Of a stretch of 64,000 bases of DNA, positions 7,552-16,285 are shown piece after piece (within the stretch, counting starts at the first letter, position 1; each line of letters opens with the position of its first letter). The DNA comes from Lysinimonas soli (lineage in GTDB: Bacteria > Actinomycetota > Actinomycetes > Actinomycetales > Microbacteriaceae), in assembly GCF_042655435.1 (NCBI RefSeq), contig NZ_JBHSMG010000004.1, positions 128,641 to 192,640 of the forward strand, given 5' to 3'. The notes under the pieces are model-generated. The model searched no databases, was not told where the DNA came from, and was given only the letters and a program-made list of their open reading frames with translations. A program made the position numbers and the translations under genes.

Positions 7552-9158
7552 CGTTTCGGGTCGGCATGCGGTCGGTCGATCACGACGAGCTGCCAGATGG
7601 CGAACTCGGGCAGCGTCGCGACAGCCCAGTCGCCCTCTGCCGACACCTCGACGTCGATCAAGCGTGGAGAGCGGTCGGGGTCGGCGATCCGCACCCGGGG
7701 GAGGCCGGCGCCCGCGCGACGGAATCGGAGCACCCCGTGCCCGGGATTCGTCGCGAGCGCGCGGGGCGCGTCCCACAGGGTGTCGCTCTGACCGCACAGA
7801 TTGATCAGGTGCACGACGAGCGCGTCGCCGACCTCGGTGACCCGTCGCCAAACCGTGCCGGCGTCTGCCGACATCGACACCTCGGCCGAATCGAACCGCA
7901 CCTCGCAGTCGTCGTTGTAGACCCCGGCGTACGACCCGGTCACGTCGACGATCTCCGGATCCATCAGCAGCGCATCATGCTCGACGAGGAAGTCGTACCA
8001 GCGCTTCAGGAGCTCGGCTGTGGAGTCCTCGACGGTGTGATTGCGCACGTAGTACGGATCGACCAGGATGCGGTCGGCCTCCCCCGCCAGCAGCTGGGTC
8101 GCCCCGTGCGAGTACAGGGTCGCCATCGTCAGCGCGGTTGCGTGATCGGCGGCCAGCGCCGGTGCCGTGTCGTAGACATGCTGATACGCCGCGATCACGA
8201 CGGGTTTGCCCTGCGCGAGCGATCGGGCTCGGGCCACGACCTGGCCGAGCGAGCCCAGGGTCAGATGCGGTTCCCAGACCTCGATGTAGACCGCATCCTG
8301 CCGGGTGGATGCGGTCACCCAGGTCGGGAAGTCGTTGACGTTGTTGAAGACGAGCACCGAGTCGGGGTTCGAGCGGCGGGCGGCCTCGATGATCGTGCGG
8401 AAGGACTCGGCGACATCGACCGCGCGACCGTCCGGTCGCTCCGCCCGCTTGGGATAGCCGTACTGATCCAGATGGAATCCGTCGAAGCCGACCTCGGAGC
8501 GAGCCCGCGCGAGCTGCGCCGTGAAGCTCGCGATCCAGTCGTCAGCGGCGGGGTCGACGAGAAAGAGGAAGTCCCCGAGCCCGTAGGGCACGCCGCTCGG
8601 GGTCAGCAGGGCGCGGTGCTTCCAGGAGGCCCACTCCTCCGGCCCCACCGCATACACCGCCGCGTAGCCCAGCGCAACGGCCCCGGCCGCGCGCACGGCT
8701 GCTGCCAGGCGACGCACCGTGTCGAGCGAGACGGGCTGGTCCAGCGCGTCCCGGTACTCCTCTCCGCCGCCGAGCAGTTCGGCGTGCCGATAGGCCCAGT
8801 CGTAGAACTGCACGCCCGTGAGGTGAAGACGACGCACCGTGTCGGTCAGGCCGGCGGCATCGCGACCCGGCGAATAGTCGACGGTGAACCCGTAGCGCAG
8901 GCGGCTCAGGGCGGATGCCGAGACGTCGATGGCAGTCCGAACCGTGTGCTCGCTTACAGCAAGTTCGATCCCGTAGCCGCCCGCGGGCAATGCGGCGAGC
9001 GCGACCGTCTCTCCGCCTCGGTACTCGATGCGCGCCACCTCCTCGCCGAGCGACCAGACTGTGAGCGTCCCCGGGCCCGGCGCGGATCGCACCTCGAACT
9101 CGATCGCCTCGCCGGGCGAGTACCGCGCCCGCGACGGCAGGATCTCGAAACCGCTCAT
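7548..9158 (-). CDS. GH66-family dextranase/cycloisomaltooligosaccharide-type enzyme, no signal peptide
   Basis: A 536-aa protein that I assign to glycoside hydrolase family 66. There is an N-terminal beta domain (1-80), then a TIM barrel with likely catalytic residues Asp231 in GFHLDQYG and Glu293 in YIEVWEP, then a C-terminal beta domain. GH66 enzymes cut or cyclise alpha-1,6-glucan and are normally secreted. This one begins MSGFEILPS with no signal peptide, and its ATG overlaps the permease stop. It is therefore predicted to act in the cytoplasm on oligosaccharides brought in by the ABC system. Whether it hydrolyses or opens cyclic isomalto-oligosaccharides is not visible. Confidence 0.82.
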   Translation of the reverse strand: MSGFEILPSRARYSPGEAIEFEVRSAPGPGTLTVWSLGEEVARIEYRGGETVALAALPAGGYGIELAVSEHTVRTAIDVSASALSRLRYGFTVDYSPGRDAAGLTDTVRRLHLTGVQFYDWAYRHAELLGGGEEYRDALDQPVSLDTVRRLAAAVRAAGAVALGYAAVYAVGPEEWASWKHRALLTPSGVPYGLGDFLFLVDPAADDWIASFTAQLARARSEVGFDGFHLDQYGYPKRAERPDGRAVDVAESFRTIIEAARRSNPDSVLVFNNVNDFPTWVTASTRQDAVYIEVWEPHLTLGSLGQVVARARSLAQGKPVVIAAYQHVYDTAPALAADHATALTMATLYSHGATQLLAGEADRILVDPYYVRNHTVEDSTAELLKRWYDFLVEHDALLMDPEIVDVTGSYAGVYNDDCEVRFDSAEVSMSADAGTVWRRVTEVGDALVVHLINLCGQSDTLWDAPRALATNPGHGVLRFRRAGAGLPRVRIADPDRSPRLIDVEVSAEGDWAVATLPEFAIWQLVVIDRPHADPKR

Positions 9159-10045
9159 CCCTTGACCGCTCCTGCCGTCAGGCCCTGCACGAAGTACCGC
9201 TGGAACACCAGGAACACGATGATCACCGGGACGACGGCGATGAGGGATGCGGCGAACACGAGACCCCACTGGGTCGCGTTCGCGCCCTGGAACGCCGCGA
9301 TCGCAAGCGGCAGGGTGCGCCGCTCGGGGGTGCTGATCATGGTGAGAGCGAGGGGAAACTCGTCCCAGCAGCTGAGGAAGGTGAAGATCGTGGCCGTCGC
9401 GAGCGCCGGGCGCGCCAGCGGCAGCGAAAGACGCCAGTACCGCGTCCAGGCTCCGGCCCCGTCCACCTGCATCGCCTGGTCCAGTTCGCCCGGCACCGAC
9501 GCGAGGAAGCCGCGCAACAGGAAGGTGTTGAGCGCGAGGGAACCCGCAACGTAGAAGACGATGAGGCCGGGAAGCGAGTCGAGCAGGCCCCAGTTCTTGG
9601 CGAGCACGAACTGCGGGATCAGCAGCATGACCGCGGGGATGGTGAGCCCTGCGATCAGGATTCGAAACAGCAGCTCTTTGCCGCGGAACGAGAATCGGGC
9701 GAAGGCGAAGGCCATCATCGAGCTGACCAGCACCGAGATCGCCGTCGCGGCGACCGCGACGATGAGGGAGTTGCCGAAGTACAGCAGGAAGTTCTGCGAG
9801 GTGATCGCCTGCAGGTAGTTGGCGGTCGTCGCCGGATTGGGGATGAACTGCGGCGGAAGGGTGAGCACGTAGGCCTGGGCCTGGAAGCTCGTCGACACCA
9901 TGTAGACGAAGGGCGTCACCATGATGACGACCCCGACGATGAGGGCGACATAACGGAAGGCCGTGGCGGCAGGCGAGCCCTCGCGGTGCGCCGGGCGACG
10001 CCGCGCCTGCTGTTGCGGCGCCGTCGGGATGGAGGCGGCGCTCAC
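9155..10045 (-). CDS. Sugar ABC transporter permease (MalG-type)
   Basis: A 296-aa permease with six membrane helices. The cytoplasmic coupling loop DQAMQVDGAGAWTRYWRLSLP matches the EAA motif of carbohydrate ABC permeases. The GTG start overlaps the stop of the partner permease (GTGA), which rules out the much longer upstream reading. Together with the other permease and the binding protein it should import an alpha-1,6-gluco-oligosaccharide. No ATPase gene is in the operon, as is usual in actinobacteria that share one MsiK-type ATPase. Confidence 0.9.
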   Translation of the reverse strand: MSAASIPTAPQQQARRRPAHREGSPAATAFRYVALIVGVVIMVTPFVYMVSTSFQAQAYVLTLPPQFIPNPATTANYLQAITSQNFLLYFGNSLIVAVAATAISVLVSSMMAFAFARFSFRGKELLFRILIAGLTIPAVMLLIPQFVLAKNWGLLDSLPGLIVFYVAGSLALNTFLLRGFLASVPGELDQAMQVDGAGAWTRYWRLSLPLARPALATATIFTFLSCWDEFPLALTMISTPERRTLPLAIAAFQGANATQWGLVFAASLIAVVPVIIVFLVFQRYFVQGLTAGAVKG

Positions 10046-11049
10046 GCGAGCTCCTCCCCGCTGCGATCGCGGAACAGCCGCAACTGGGCGATGGCCAGAA
10101 CGAACACGAGCACGGCGAGGATCACGGCGAGCGCAGACCCATAACCGAAGTCGAGGTAGGTGAACGCCTGGGTGTACATGTAGCTGAGCACCACGTCCGT
10201 CTGTCCCACCGGACCGCCGCCCGTCACCAGCAGTACCGAGGTGAAGACGTTGAGCCCGCCGATCACGAGCATGACCGTCACGAAGACGGTCGCCGGCGAG
10301 ACGGCGGGCAGGGTGACCGCCCGGAATCGCTGCCAGCGGTTGGCGCCATCCATCGTCGCGGCCTCCTCGAGCGACTCCGGTACGCCCTGCAGCGCAGCGA
10401 GGAAGATCATCATCGACCAGCCGATGCCCTTCCAGACGCCGAGGGCGCAGATCGCGACAAGAGCCGTGCCGCGAGTGGACAGCCAGGACACGTCGCTGCT
10501 CATGAGGTGCAGGAAGTCGTGCAGCGTGAAGTTGACCAGACCGCTGTCGGCGAAGAGGTACTTGAACAGCAGGGAGACGACCACCCAGCTCGTCACGACC
10601 GGGAGATAGAACAACACACGGAAGATCGGCTGGCTCGGGCTCTTGCGCTTCAACAAGGTGGCGATGAACAGCCCGAGGATGATCTGCGGCGGCACCGTGG
10701 CGAGCATGTAGATGCCGCTGTTCTGCAGGCTGAGCCAGAAATGCGGGTCGGCGAAGGCTCGGGCGTAGTTGTCGAACCCGACGAAGCGGCTGACCGCGCC
10801 CGCGACGATCTTCCAGTCGAAGAAGCTCATCTGGAGTGCCTGCAACGCGGGATAGATGATCACCGCGAGGAAGACCGCCATGCCGGGCAGCAGAAAGAGG
10901 TAGGGAACGGACAGGGTGCGAAGACGCGCGCCGGTCAGTGGGCGCCGAGGCTTCGCGGGAGGCTTCGGTGAAGCGGACCGCGATCGCGCGGCGGAGTCGG
11001 ACTCCGCCGCGCGACCCACCAGGGACGCATCCGTGGTGATGGAGGTCAC
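10042..11049 (-). CDS. Sugar ABC transporter permease (MalF-type)
   Basis: A 335-aa permease with a basic and Ser-rich cytoplasmic N-terminus (about 45 residues), six helices, and the EAA loop ESLEEAATMDGANRWQRF. It starts 5 nt after the binding-protein stop and overlaps the next permease by 4 nt, so the operon is tightly coupled. The substrate class is inferred from the GH66 and GH13 genes downstream. Confidence 0.9.
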   Translation of the reverse strand: MTSITTDASLVGRAAESDSAARSRSASPKPPAKPRRPLTGARLRTLSVPYLFLLPGMAVFLAVIIYPALQALQMSFFDWKIVAGAVSRFVGFDNYARAFADPHFWLSLQNSGIYMLATVPPQIILGLFIATLLKRKSPSQPIFRVLFYLPVVTSWVVVSLLFKYLFADSGLVNFTLHDFLHLMSSDVSWLSTRGTALVAICALGVWKGIGWSMMIFLAALQGVPESLEEAATMDGANRWQRFRAVTLPAVSPATVFVTVMLVIGGLNVFTSVLLVTGGGPVGQTDVVLSYMYTQAFTYLDFGYGSALAVILAVLVFVLAIAQLRLFRDRSGEELA

Positions 11050-11054
11050 GAGGG

Positions 11055-12341
11055 TCAGTTCCCCCCGGCGAGCAGGGCGTCGATCTGCGTGGCAGCACTG
11101 TCGAGGGCAGCCTTCACGGTCGTCGTCCCCAGGAATGCAGGCGTCAACGCGGTGTTCAGCGCCGTGTCGATCTTGCTCGCGTTCGGGTTGGCGACGCGCG
11201 ACTTCGCCGTCTTCAGCTGGTCGGCGAAGGTCTGGTAGTAGCTCGCCGTCGACACCTCCTGGCTCGCCAGGCCCGGTTCGACCGTCATCTGGCCAGTCTT
11301 GACCATCGCGAGCTGGAACTGGGAGCCCTGCGTGAAGCGGATGAATTTCTCGGCGGCATCCTGATGCTTCGAGGATGCGGTCATCACGATGTCCTCACCA
11401 CCGACGACGCTGATCGATCCGCCCGCTCCCGCGGGGATGGGAGCGTAGATCGGGGTGAAGCTCGGATACTGACCCGACCAGATCCCCTGCATCCACGGAC
11501 CGTCGAAGATGTTGGCGTATTGAGTCTTCGGCAGCCCGTCGGAGGTGCCCGTCGCCCCGGTGTTTCCCGTCAAGAGGTTGGGGATGAGCCCCTCCTTGTA
11601 GAAATCCACCAGCATCTGGATGGTTTCGACGTTCGTCGCGCTGTTCAGGTACCCGCTCGCCTTGGTCTGCTTGGCGTTCGTGACCTCGCCGCCGCCCGAC
11701 CAGATCCACGGCGAGATGTTCCACGCGCCGAGGCCGCTGTCGGCGAAGATCGAGACCCCCGTGCCCTTGAGCTTGGCGGCCTCGGCCTTCAGCTCGTCGA
11801 AGGTCGCCGGCGCAGCGGAGAGGCCGGCCTTGTCGAGTGCTGCCTTGCTCGTGATGAGCACGCGCGTGTTGGTGTCGAGCGGGAGGCCGTAGTACTTGCC
11901 CTTGTAGAGGTTGGTCGCCAGGCTGCCCGGGTAGACCTTCTTCGATAGCGGGCCGAAGTCGCTCATCACGTCCGACAGGGGCGCGAGCACGCCGAGCTTG
12001 GCGAACTGCGGCACCCAGCCCAAGTCGGCTCGTACCAGGTCGGGCAGTTGGCCACCGGCGGCACTCGTCGTGAGCTTCTGCAGCAGGGAGTCGTAGGCGA
12101 TGTCGACGTAGCTGACCTTGATGCCGGGGTTGGCCTTCTCGAAGGCCGGGATCAGGGTCTTGTTGAGGGCATCCTGTTGTGTCGAGTTGCCGCCGTTGCC
12201 GTAGGAGCCCCAGAACGTGAGGGTGATGGGATGGGCGGCCGTACCGTCGGTCGAGCCGGAGGTCTGGGCGCAGCCCGCCGTGGCGAACGCGAGCGCAGCC
12301 GCGGCGACCACCGCCAGACCCGCCCTGGTTGAACGCTTCAT
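11055..12341 (-). CDS. Sugar-binding lipoprotein of ABC transporter
   Basis: A 428-aa extracytoplasmic solute-binding protein, family 1. It has a lipoprotein signal with lipobox TAGC at Cys24, then the usual two-lobe fold (ITLTFWGSYG at the mature N-terminus). AGGAGA stands before the ATG. It is the first gene of the operon. Its promoter is well defined at 12418-12446 and carries a candidate ROK operator over the -10 box. The ligand is predicted to be an isomalto-oligosaccharide because of the downstream glycosidases. Confidence 0.9.
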   Translation of the reverse strand: MKRSTRAGLAVVAAAALAFATAGCAQTSGSTDGTAAHPITLTFWGSYGNGGNSTQQDALNKTLIPAFEKANPGIKVSYVDIAYDSLLQKLTTSAAGGQLPDLVRADLGWVPQFAKLGVLAPLSDVMSDFGPLSKKVYPGSLATNLYKGKYYGLPLDTNTRVLITSKAALDKAGLSAAPATFDELKAEAAKLKGTGVSIFADSGLGAWNISPWIWSGGGEVTNAKQTKASGYLNSATNVETIQMLVDFYKEGLIPNLLTGNTGATGTSDGLPKTQYANIFDGPWMQGIWSGQYPSFTPIYAPIPAGAGGSISVVGGEDIVMTASSKHQDAAEKFIRFTQGSQFQLAMVKTGQMTVEPGLASQEVSTASYYQTFADQLKTAKSRVANPNASKIDTALNTALTPAFLGTTTVKAALDSAATQIDALLAGGN

Positions 12342-12417
12342 TGCGATTCTCCTGTTGTTTCTGTTCGTGAATCGGGACACTTGGTGCGATGCCGCGCGAT
12401 CTCGCGTGACTGGGTTA

Positions 12418-12446
12418 GTTCTATTGCAGAAGTAATCCGGTGTCAA
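12418..12446 (-). promoter_or_regulatory. Promoter of the sugar-uptake operon
   Basis: On the minus strand a perfect -35 TTGACA (12446-12441) is followed after 17 nt by TAGAAC (12423-12418). Transcription would begin about 70 nt before the binding-protein ATG. The repeat described at 12419-12436 covers the -10. Confidence 0.75.
12419..12436. promoter_or_regulatory. Candidate ROK-repressor operator 1
   Basis: TTCTATTGCAGAAGTAAT contains the inverted repeat TTCT-N5-AGAA and overlaps the -10 of the sugar operon. A related copy lies at 12483-12499, nearer the divergent ROK gene; both share TTG-(A/C)-AGAAGTA. Two copies in a 200-bp divergent region suggest control of both directions by the ROK protein. 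Confidence 0.5.
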
Positions 12447-12482
12447 GTCGGCAATTCTCTGGGCAAGATGTGGCACAGTATC

Positions 12483-12499
12483 TTCATTGACAGAAGTAT
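12483..12499. promoter_or_regulatory. Candidate ROK-repressor operator 2
   Basis: TTCATTGACAGAAGTAT repeats the core of the site at 12419-12436 and includes CTTC-N7-GAAG. It also contains a plus-strand TTGACA (12487-12492), a possible -35 for the ROK gene 50 nt downstream, although no good -10 follows. Autoregulation is inferred. Confidence 0.4.
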
Positions 12500-12541
12500 C
12501 TGGCCTTTGCCAGGCTGGAACCCCGAGCACGAAGGGCTTCG

Positions 12542-13690
12542 ATGCGGATCGCCACACCGCCGTGGACGCCAGACACCGGCGCCTCGCGCTCGGTCGCGCT
12601 CGAGGTCCTGCTCAATGGGCCGATCTCGCGCAGCGACATCGCCCGCAAGCTCGACCTCTCTGCGGGTTCCCTGACCCGGCTCAGCACCCCCATGCTCGAA
12701 AGCGGCCTGCTCGTCGAGGTCGAGGAACGTGCCGACGGGCGAGCTGGACGGCCCTCGCGGCCGCTCGACATCGTTCCCTCCTCCCAGCACTTCATCGGGA
12801 TGAAGCTGACTGCCGATGAGGTGCTGGGCGTCACGACCGACCTGCGCGCCAACGTGGTCGACTCGGCATCGGCGCGCCTGAGCAGCCGCGACCCGGAGGC
12901 CGTCGTCCGCGTCATCGCCGATCTGGCGGCGAGATTGGCCGCGGGAGTCCCGTCGGTCACAGCCCTCGGGATCGGGATCGGCGCCCTGGTCACCGACCAT
13001 TCCGTGGTCAGGGCGGCTCCGTTCCTGGAGTGGACCGAGGTCCACCTCGGGGCGATGCTGGAGGCCGCGACCGGCATCCCCACCGTCCTCGAGAACGACG
13101 TCGTCGCCTTCACCGAGTCGGAGCACTGGTTCGGCGCGGGGCGCGGCCTCGACCGCTTCGCCGTGCTGACGCTCGGGGCGGGAGTCGGGTACGGGCTCGT
13201 CATCCACGATGACATCGTGGTGGACGACGATTCGGGCATCGGCCTCGTCGGCCATTGGCCGCTCGACCCTTTCGGCCCCATGTGTCCCGCCGGTCACCGA
13301 GGGTGTGCTCGCAGCGTTCTCACGCAGTCCGCCATCTGCGGCGAGCTCTCGCTCGCCCTGGGCAGGAATGTCGACTACGCCGAGGCGCTCGACCTCGCGA
13401 CATCCGGTGAGCCGGCAGCACGTCGGGTCGTCGATGATGCGGGCCGCGGACTGGGACGCCTGCTCGCAGCGATCGCCAACCTCACCGCCCCCGAGCGCAT
13501 CATTCTGGGTGGTGAAGGCGTGCGGCTCGTCGACGTCGCCCGCTCGGCGATCGACGAGGGCATCCGCAACGACCGGGATCCACGGACCCGTCGGCTCGAT
13601 CTGGTCACGACGTCCGGCGACAACACCGAGTGGTGTCGGGGAGCGGCGGTGATCGCGATCCAGCGCTACGTGTTGGGCAAACGGATCTGA
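12542..13690 (+). CDS. ROK-family transcriptional repressor
   Basis: A 382-aa protein with an N-terminal winged helix (about 15-65: ISRSDIARKLDLSAGSLTRL) and a ROK sugar-kinase-like domain (DXGXT-like start near 85, LGIGIGALV, VLENDVVAF, TLGAGVGYGLV). The zinc region reads GHWPLDPFGPMCPAGHRGC: one of the usual three Cys is replaced, so the zinc site may be altered. It is divergent from the isomalto-oligosaccharide operon and is its most likely regulator, relieved by a sugar inducer. Kinase activity is unlikely in repressor-type ROK proteins. Confidence 0.88.
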   Translation: MRIATPPWTPDTGASRSVALEVLLNGPISRSDIARKLDLSAGSLTRLSTPMLESGLLVEVEERADGRAGRPSRPLDIVPSSQHFIGMKLTADEVLGVTTDLRANVVDSASARLSSRDPEAVVRVIADLAARLAAGVPSVTALGIGIGALVTDHSVVRAAPFLEWTEVHLGAMLEAATGIPTVLENDVVAFTESEHWFGAGRGLDRFAVLTLGAGVGYGLVIHDDIVVDDDSGIGLVGHWPLDPFGPMCPAGHRGCARSVLTQSAICGELSLALGRNVDYAEALDLATSGEPAARRVVDDAGRGLGRLLAAIANLTAPERIILGGEGVRLVDVARSAIDEGIRNDRDPRTRRLDLVTTSGDNTEWCRGAAVIAIQRYVLGKRI

Positions 13691-13782
13691 GCGCTGCGGG
13701 ACGCGTTTCCGGCCGGCTCGGATGGCTGCCGCGCTGAGGGTGCGTGCGACACTGTTGATCGGCAGCAAGAGGAGTACCTCTC

Positions 13783-15453
13783 ATGAGCACGATCTCGGAC
13801 CGCATCGCCGCGGCCCTGCACCCCCACATCACCGAGCTGTTCGGGCTGATGGGCAACGGCAACGCGTACTTCATCGACGCGGCCCTCCGGGCCGGGCTGC
13901 GCTACACGGCGGTTCGCCATGAGGCCGGCGGCGTGGCGGCGGCCGACGCCTATTACCGCACCTCGGGTCGGGTCGCGATCGCGACGGCGACCTACGGGCC
14001 CGGGTTCACGAACGCGATCACCCCGCTGGCCGAAAGCGCCCAGGCGCGCGTCCCGTCGATCTTCGTGGTCGGTGACGCTCCGACCACCGGACCGCGACCG
14101 TGGGACATCGACCAGTCCGGCGTCGCGGCCGCGATCGGCGTCAAGACTTTCGTCATCACAGCCGAGGAGCCCGCCGAGACGGCGATCGCCGCCCTCGAGC
14201 ACGCGCTCGGGCGGCGCACGCCGGTCGTGCTGGCGATCCCCTACGACCTCGGGTCCGCCGAGGCCTTCGGCCCCGCGCCCGCTCCCCGCGCTCTGCGTCT
14301 GCCCGCACCCGTGCTTCCCGAGCCGGCGATCGTGCGCCGCGTCGCCGATCGGCTTCGCACGGCGAAACGGCCGTTCGTCCTGGCCGGAGCCGGCGCGCGC
14401 TGGGCCGGCGCGGCATCCGAGCTCGGTGCCCTCGCCGACAAGCTCGCCGCAGTGACCGGCACCACCGCGATCGCGCGCGGCATCTTCGGCGACTCCCCCG
14501 CCGACCTCGGGGTCGTCGGGGGGTTCGGTCAGCAGCGGGCGATGGAGCTGATCCGGGAGGCCGACGTGGCCCTCGTGGCCGGGGCATCGCTGAACCAGTT
14601 CACGAACCGCTTCGGCGAGCTGTTCGCTCCCGACACGGTGGTCATCCAGGTCGACATCGCCGACGTCGCCCACCCTCGCGCCGACGAATACCTTCACGCG
14701 GATGCCCGGCTCGCCATCCAGGCGCTGCTGGCCGAGCTCGCGGCCGGTACGGCACCGGCGTCGCGCTGGTCGACCCGGGTGGACGCTCTGGCCGACGGGG
14801 CCCTGCGCCGCCGACCGTTCGCGGATGAGTTCGCGCCCGACGGAAGGCTCGACCCGCGCGCGGTCGCCATCCGCCTCGACGAGATCATGCCGGCCGACCG
14901 CGTGATCGTCAGCGACGGCGGCCACTTCATCGGGTGGGCCAACAGCTACTGGGCGGTGCGCGAGCCGCATCGCCTGCAGATGGTGGGCACCGCGTTCCAG
15001 ACCATCGGGTTGGGCCTGCCCAGCGCCGTCGGGGCCGGAGTCGCTCACCCCGACTCGCTCATCGTGCTCACGACCGGCGACGGCGGCGCCCTGATGGGGT
15101 TGGCCGATCTGCCCAGCGTGATCGCGACGGTGCGTCACGGCCTGATCGTCGTGTGGAACGACGCCGCCTACACCGCGGAGGTGTCGATGTACGGTGCCCG
15201 TGGCCTCGACGTCGGGCCGATGCTCATTCCCGAAGTGGACTTCGCGGCGGTCGGCGCCGCCCTCGGCGCGCGCTCGGTCGTCGTGCAGGGGCTCGACGAA
15301 CTCGCGCCGGTCGCGGAGTGGATCGATGGCGGCGCGCCGGGCGTCATGATCGTCGACTGCCGCATCTCGCCGTCGGTCATCGCGCCCTATCAGGAGGAGA
15401 TCATGGCGGCCAGCCGACGCGCGTCGGGCCGGACTGCAGCCGCGCGTTTGTAG
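13783..15453 (+). CDS. Thiamine-diphosphate enzyme, acetolactate-synthase-like
   Basis: A 556-aa ThDP enzyme with the three-domain order of the acetolactate synthase/benzoylformate decarboxylase group. The N-terminal PYR domain has catalytic Glu in VRHEAGGVAAAD (about residue 47), the middle domain follows, and the C-terminal PP domain has GDGGALMGLADLPS ... WND for Mg-ThDP. AAGAGGAGT stands before the ATG. It follows the ROK gene by 92 nt in the same direction but has no clear link to sugar uptake. The substrate is not identifiable, and no small regulatory subunit is nearby, so biosynthetic acetolactate synthase is unlikely. Confidence 0.82.
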   Translation: MSTISDRIAAALHPHITELFGLMGNGNAYFIDAALRAGLRYTAVRHEAGGVAAADAYYRTSGRVAIATATYGPGFTNAITPLAESAQARVPSIFVVGDAPTTGPRPWDIDQSGVAAAIGVKTFVITAEEPAETAIAALEHALGRRTPVVLAIPYDLGSAEAFGPAPAPRALRLPAPVLPEPAIVRRVADRLRTAKRPFVLAGAGARWAGAASELGALADKLAAVTGTTAIARGIFGDSPADLGVVGGFGQQRAMELIREADVALVAGASLNQFTNRFGELFAPDTVVIQVDIADVAHPRADEYLHADARLAIQALLAELAAGTAPASRWSTRVDALADGALRRRPFADEFAPDGRLDPRAVAIRLDEIMPADRVIVSDGGHFIGWANSYWAVREPHRLQMVGTAFQTIGLGLPSAVGAGVAHPDSLIVLTTGDGGALMGLADLPSVIATVRHGLIVVWNDAAYTAEVSMYGARGLDVGPMLIPEVDFAAVGAALGARSVVVQGLDELAPVAEWIDGGAPGVMIVDCRISPSVIAPYQEEIMAASRRASGRTAAARL

Positions 15454-15508
15454 CCGAGTGCCGCGGGCCCGATCCGGCCGGCGCGCGCGGGGGCCGCGTG
15501 CGATCGGT

Positions 15509-15576
15509 CGAGCGCCGCCCTTTCTCGCTGGCGCCGCGCCACGGAAATCCGCGCCGGCGAGAAAGAGCGGCGCTCG
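15509..15576. terminator. Long hairpin after the ThDP enzyme gene
   Basis: An imperfect inverted repeat (15509-15534 against 15551-15576) gives a stem of about 26 bp with one mismatch and one G-U pair around a 16-nt loop. It ends the ThDP-enzyme transcript and stands just left of the tRNA-Lys-derived repeat. It has no T-run, which is common in high-GC terminators. Confidence 0.6.
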
Positions 15577-15595
15577 GGAATGTTCGGCGAAGAAC

Positions 15596-15676
15596 AGAGA
15601 AAAAGCCCCGCACCTGGCGAGAGGTGACGGGGCTTTTCGTACACCCCCCGGGACTTGAACCCGGAACCCACTGATT
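15596..15676. repeat. Left attachment-site repeat (displaced tRNA-Lys 3' part plus terminator)
   Basis: This 81-bp block matches 20057-20137 except for one base. It contains a terminator hairpin and the 3' part of tRNA-Lys from the base after the anticodon to the discriminator (15640-15676). It stops exactly where the intact tRNA continues with its anticodon. This is the pattern left when an element integrates into a tRNA gene by a tyrosine recombinase. It is not a working tRNA. Confidence 0.88.
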
Positions 15677-15684
15677 GGTCGAGG

Positions 15685-15794
15685 GTGATTCCAAAGGGGT
15701 CGTAGTGATTCAAAACGTGCCTATGTCACCGTGATTGCTGGGATCTTCGTTGACATGAGCACCGATTGAATCACCTCGACACGGATTCAATCAC
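15685..15794. repeat. Cluster of short GTGATTCAA repeats next to left att
   Basis: GTGATTCCA (15685), GTGATTCAA (15705), GTGATTGCT (15731), TTGAATCAC (15766, inverted) and ATTCAATCAC (15785) lie within 110 bp beside the attachment repeat. Short repeated boxes here resemble arm-type integrase sites of an attP region. The function is inferred only from position. Confidence 0.4.
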
Positions 15795-15800
15795 TGGGCA

Positions 15801-15827
15801 TCATGACCAAATCATGACCACGGGCAT
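15801..15827. repeat. 27-bp terminal repeat of the island, left copy
   Basis: It begins TCATGACCAAATCA and matches 20024-20050 at 25 of 27 positions in direct orientation. In a circular form of the island the two copies would stand on either side of the att core. Confidence 0.6.
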
Positions 15828-15836
15828 ACTTGTCCG

Positions 15837-16034
15837 ATGAAGCTCGATCCGAGGAAGATGCGGCTGCTCGCGCCGGGTCTCTTCCTGATCGCTGTGTTCG
15901 AGTCGGGCTTCGGGATTTGGGATCTCATCGTTGCCGACACGTTCAGTTGGGTACTGGTCCTGCTGGCGGTGATCTTCGCGGGCGCTGGCGTCGGGCTGCT
16001 GATCGCCGCGAAATCCCTCGAGCGCCGCCGCTGA
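15837..16034 (+). CDS. Small membrane protein, island gene
   Basis: A 65-aa protein with two hydrophobic helices (about 10-30 and 36-57) and a basic end SLERRR. No family is recognised. The start is supported by CATACT/TGTCCG/ATG, a -10 box 6 nt before the ATG, so the message is probably leaderless. It is the first gene inside the island and stands convergent to the toxin-antitoxin pair. Confidence 0.6.
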   Translation: MKLDPRKMRLLAPGLFLIAVFESGFGIWDLIVADTFSWVLVLLAVIFAGAGVGLLIAAKSLERRR

Positions 16035-16045
16035 CTGTCGCAGCC

Positions 16046-16285
16046 CTACTGCAGCAGGTCGAAGTACTCGGTGCGAGCCTTCATCGCGTGGATGAGCAAC
16101 TCGTTTCCGCTGTCGAAGACGAGCACCACCGTCTCGAGCAGCCGGCCGGATGAGTCGAATCCCAGGCGCAGCTGGCGGGCTGGGCTGTCGTCATCCAGAT
16201 ACGAAATGAAGACCGGATGCTGCGCCGCCTGGATCCCGTCGTCGGCGCTGACTCCGTGCTTCAGAGCCGCGGCGTGGACATGCAC
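16046..16285 (-). CDS. BrnT-like toxin of a toxin-antitoxin pair
   Basis: A 79-aa protein whose core (ARQLRLGFDSSGRLLETVVLVF, then LLIHAMKARTEYFDLL) resembles the small RelE/BrnT-type toxins of actinobacteria. Those are paired with ribbon-helix-helix antitoxins and are expected to be ribonucleases. The GTG start overlaps the last base of the antitoxin stop (TAGTG), so the two are translated together. Family assignment is by pattern and the active residues are not proven. Confidence 0.65.
   Translation of the reverse strand: MHVHAAALKHGVSADDGIQAAQHPVFISYLDDDSPARQLRLGFDSSGRLLETVVLVFDSGNELLIHAMKARTEYFDLLQ

Noticed and set aside
5785..7791. A 668-codon open frame on the plus strand
   Set aside because: It is antisense to the GH13 glucosidase, which has all catalytic motifs on the minus strand.
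15640..15676. A second tRNA-Lys gene
   Set aside because: Only the 3' part from the anticodon-adjacent base is present; there is no 5' half, so it is an attachment-site remnant.
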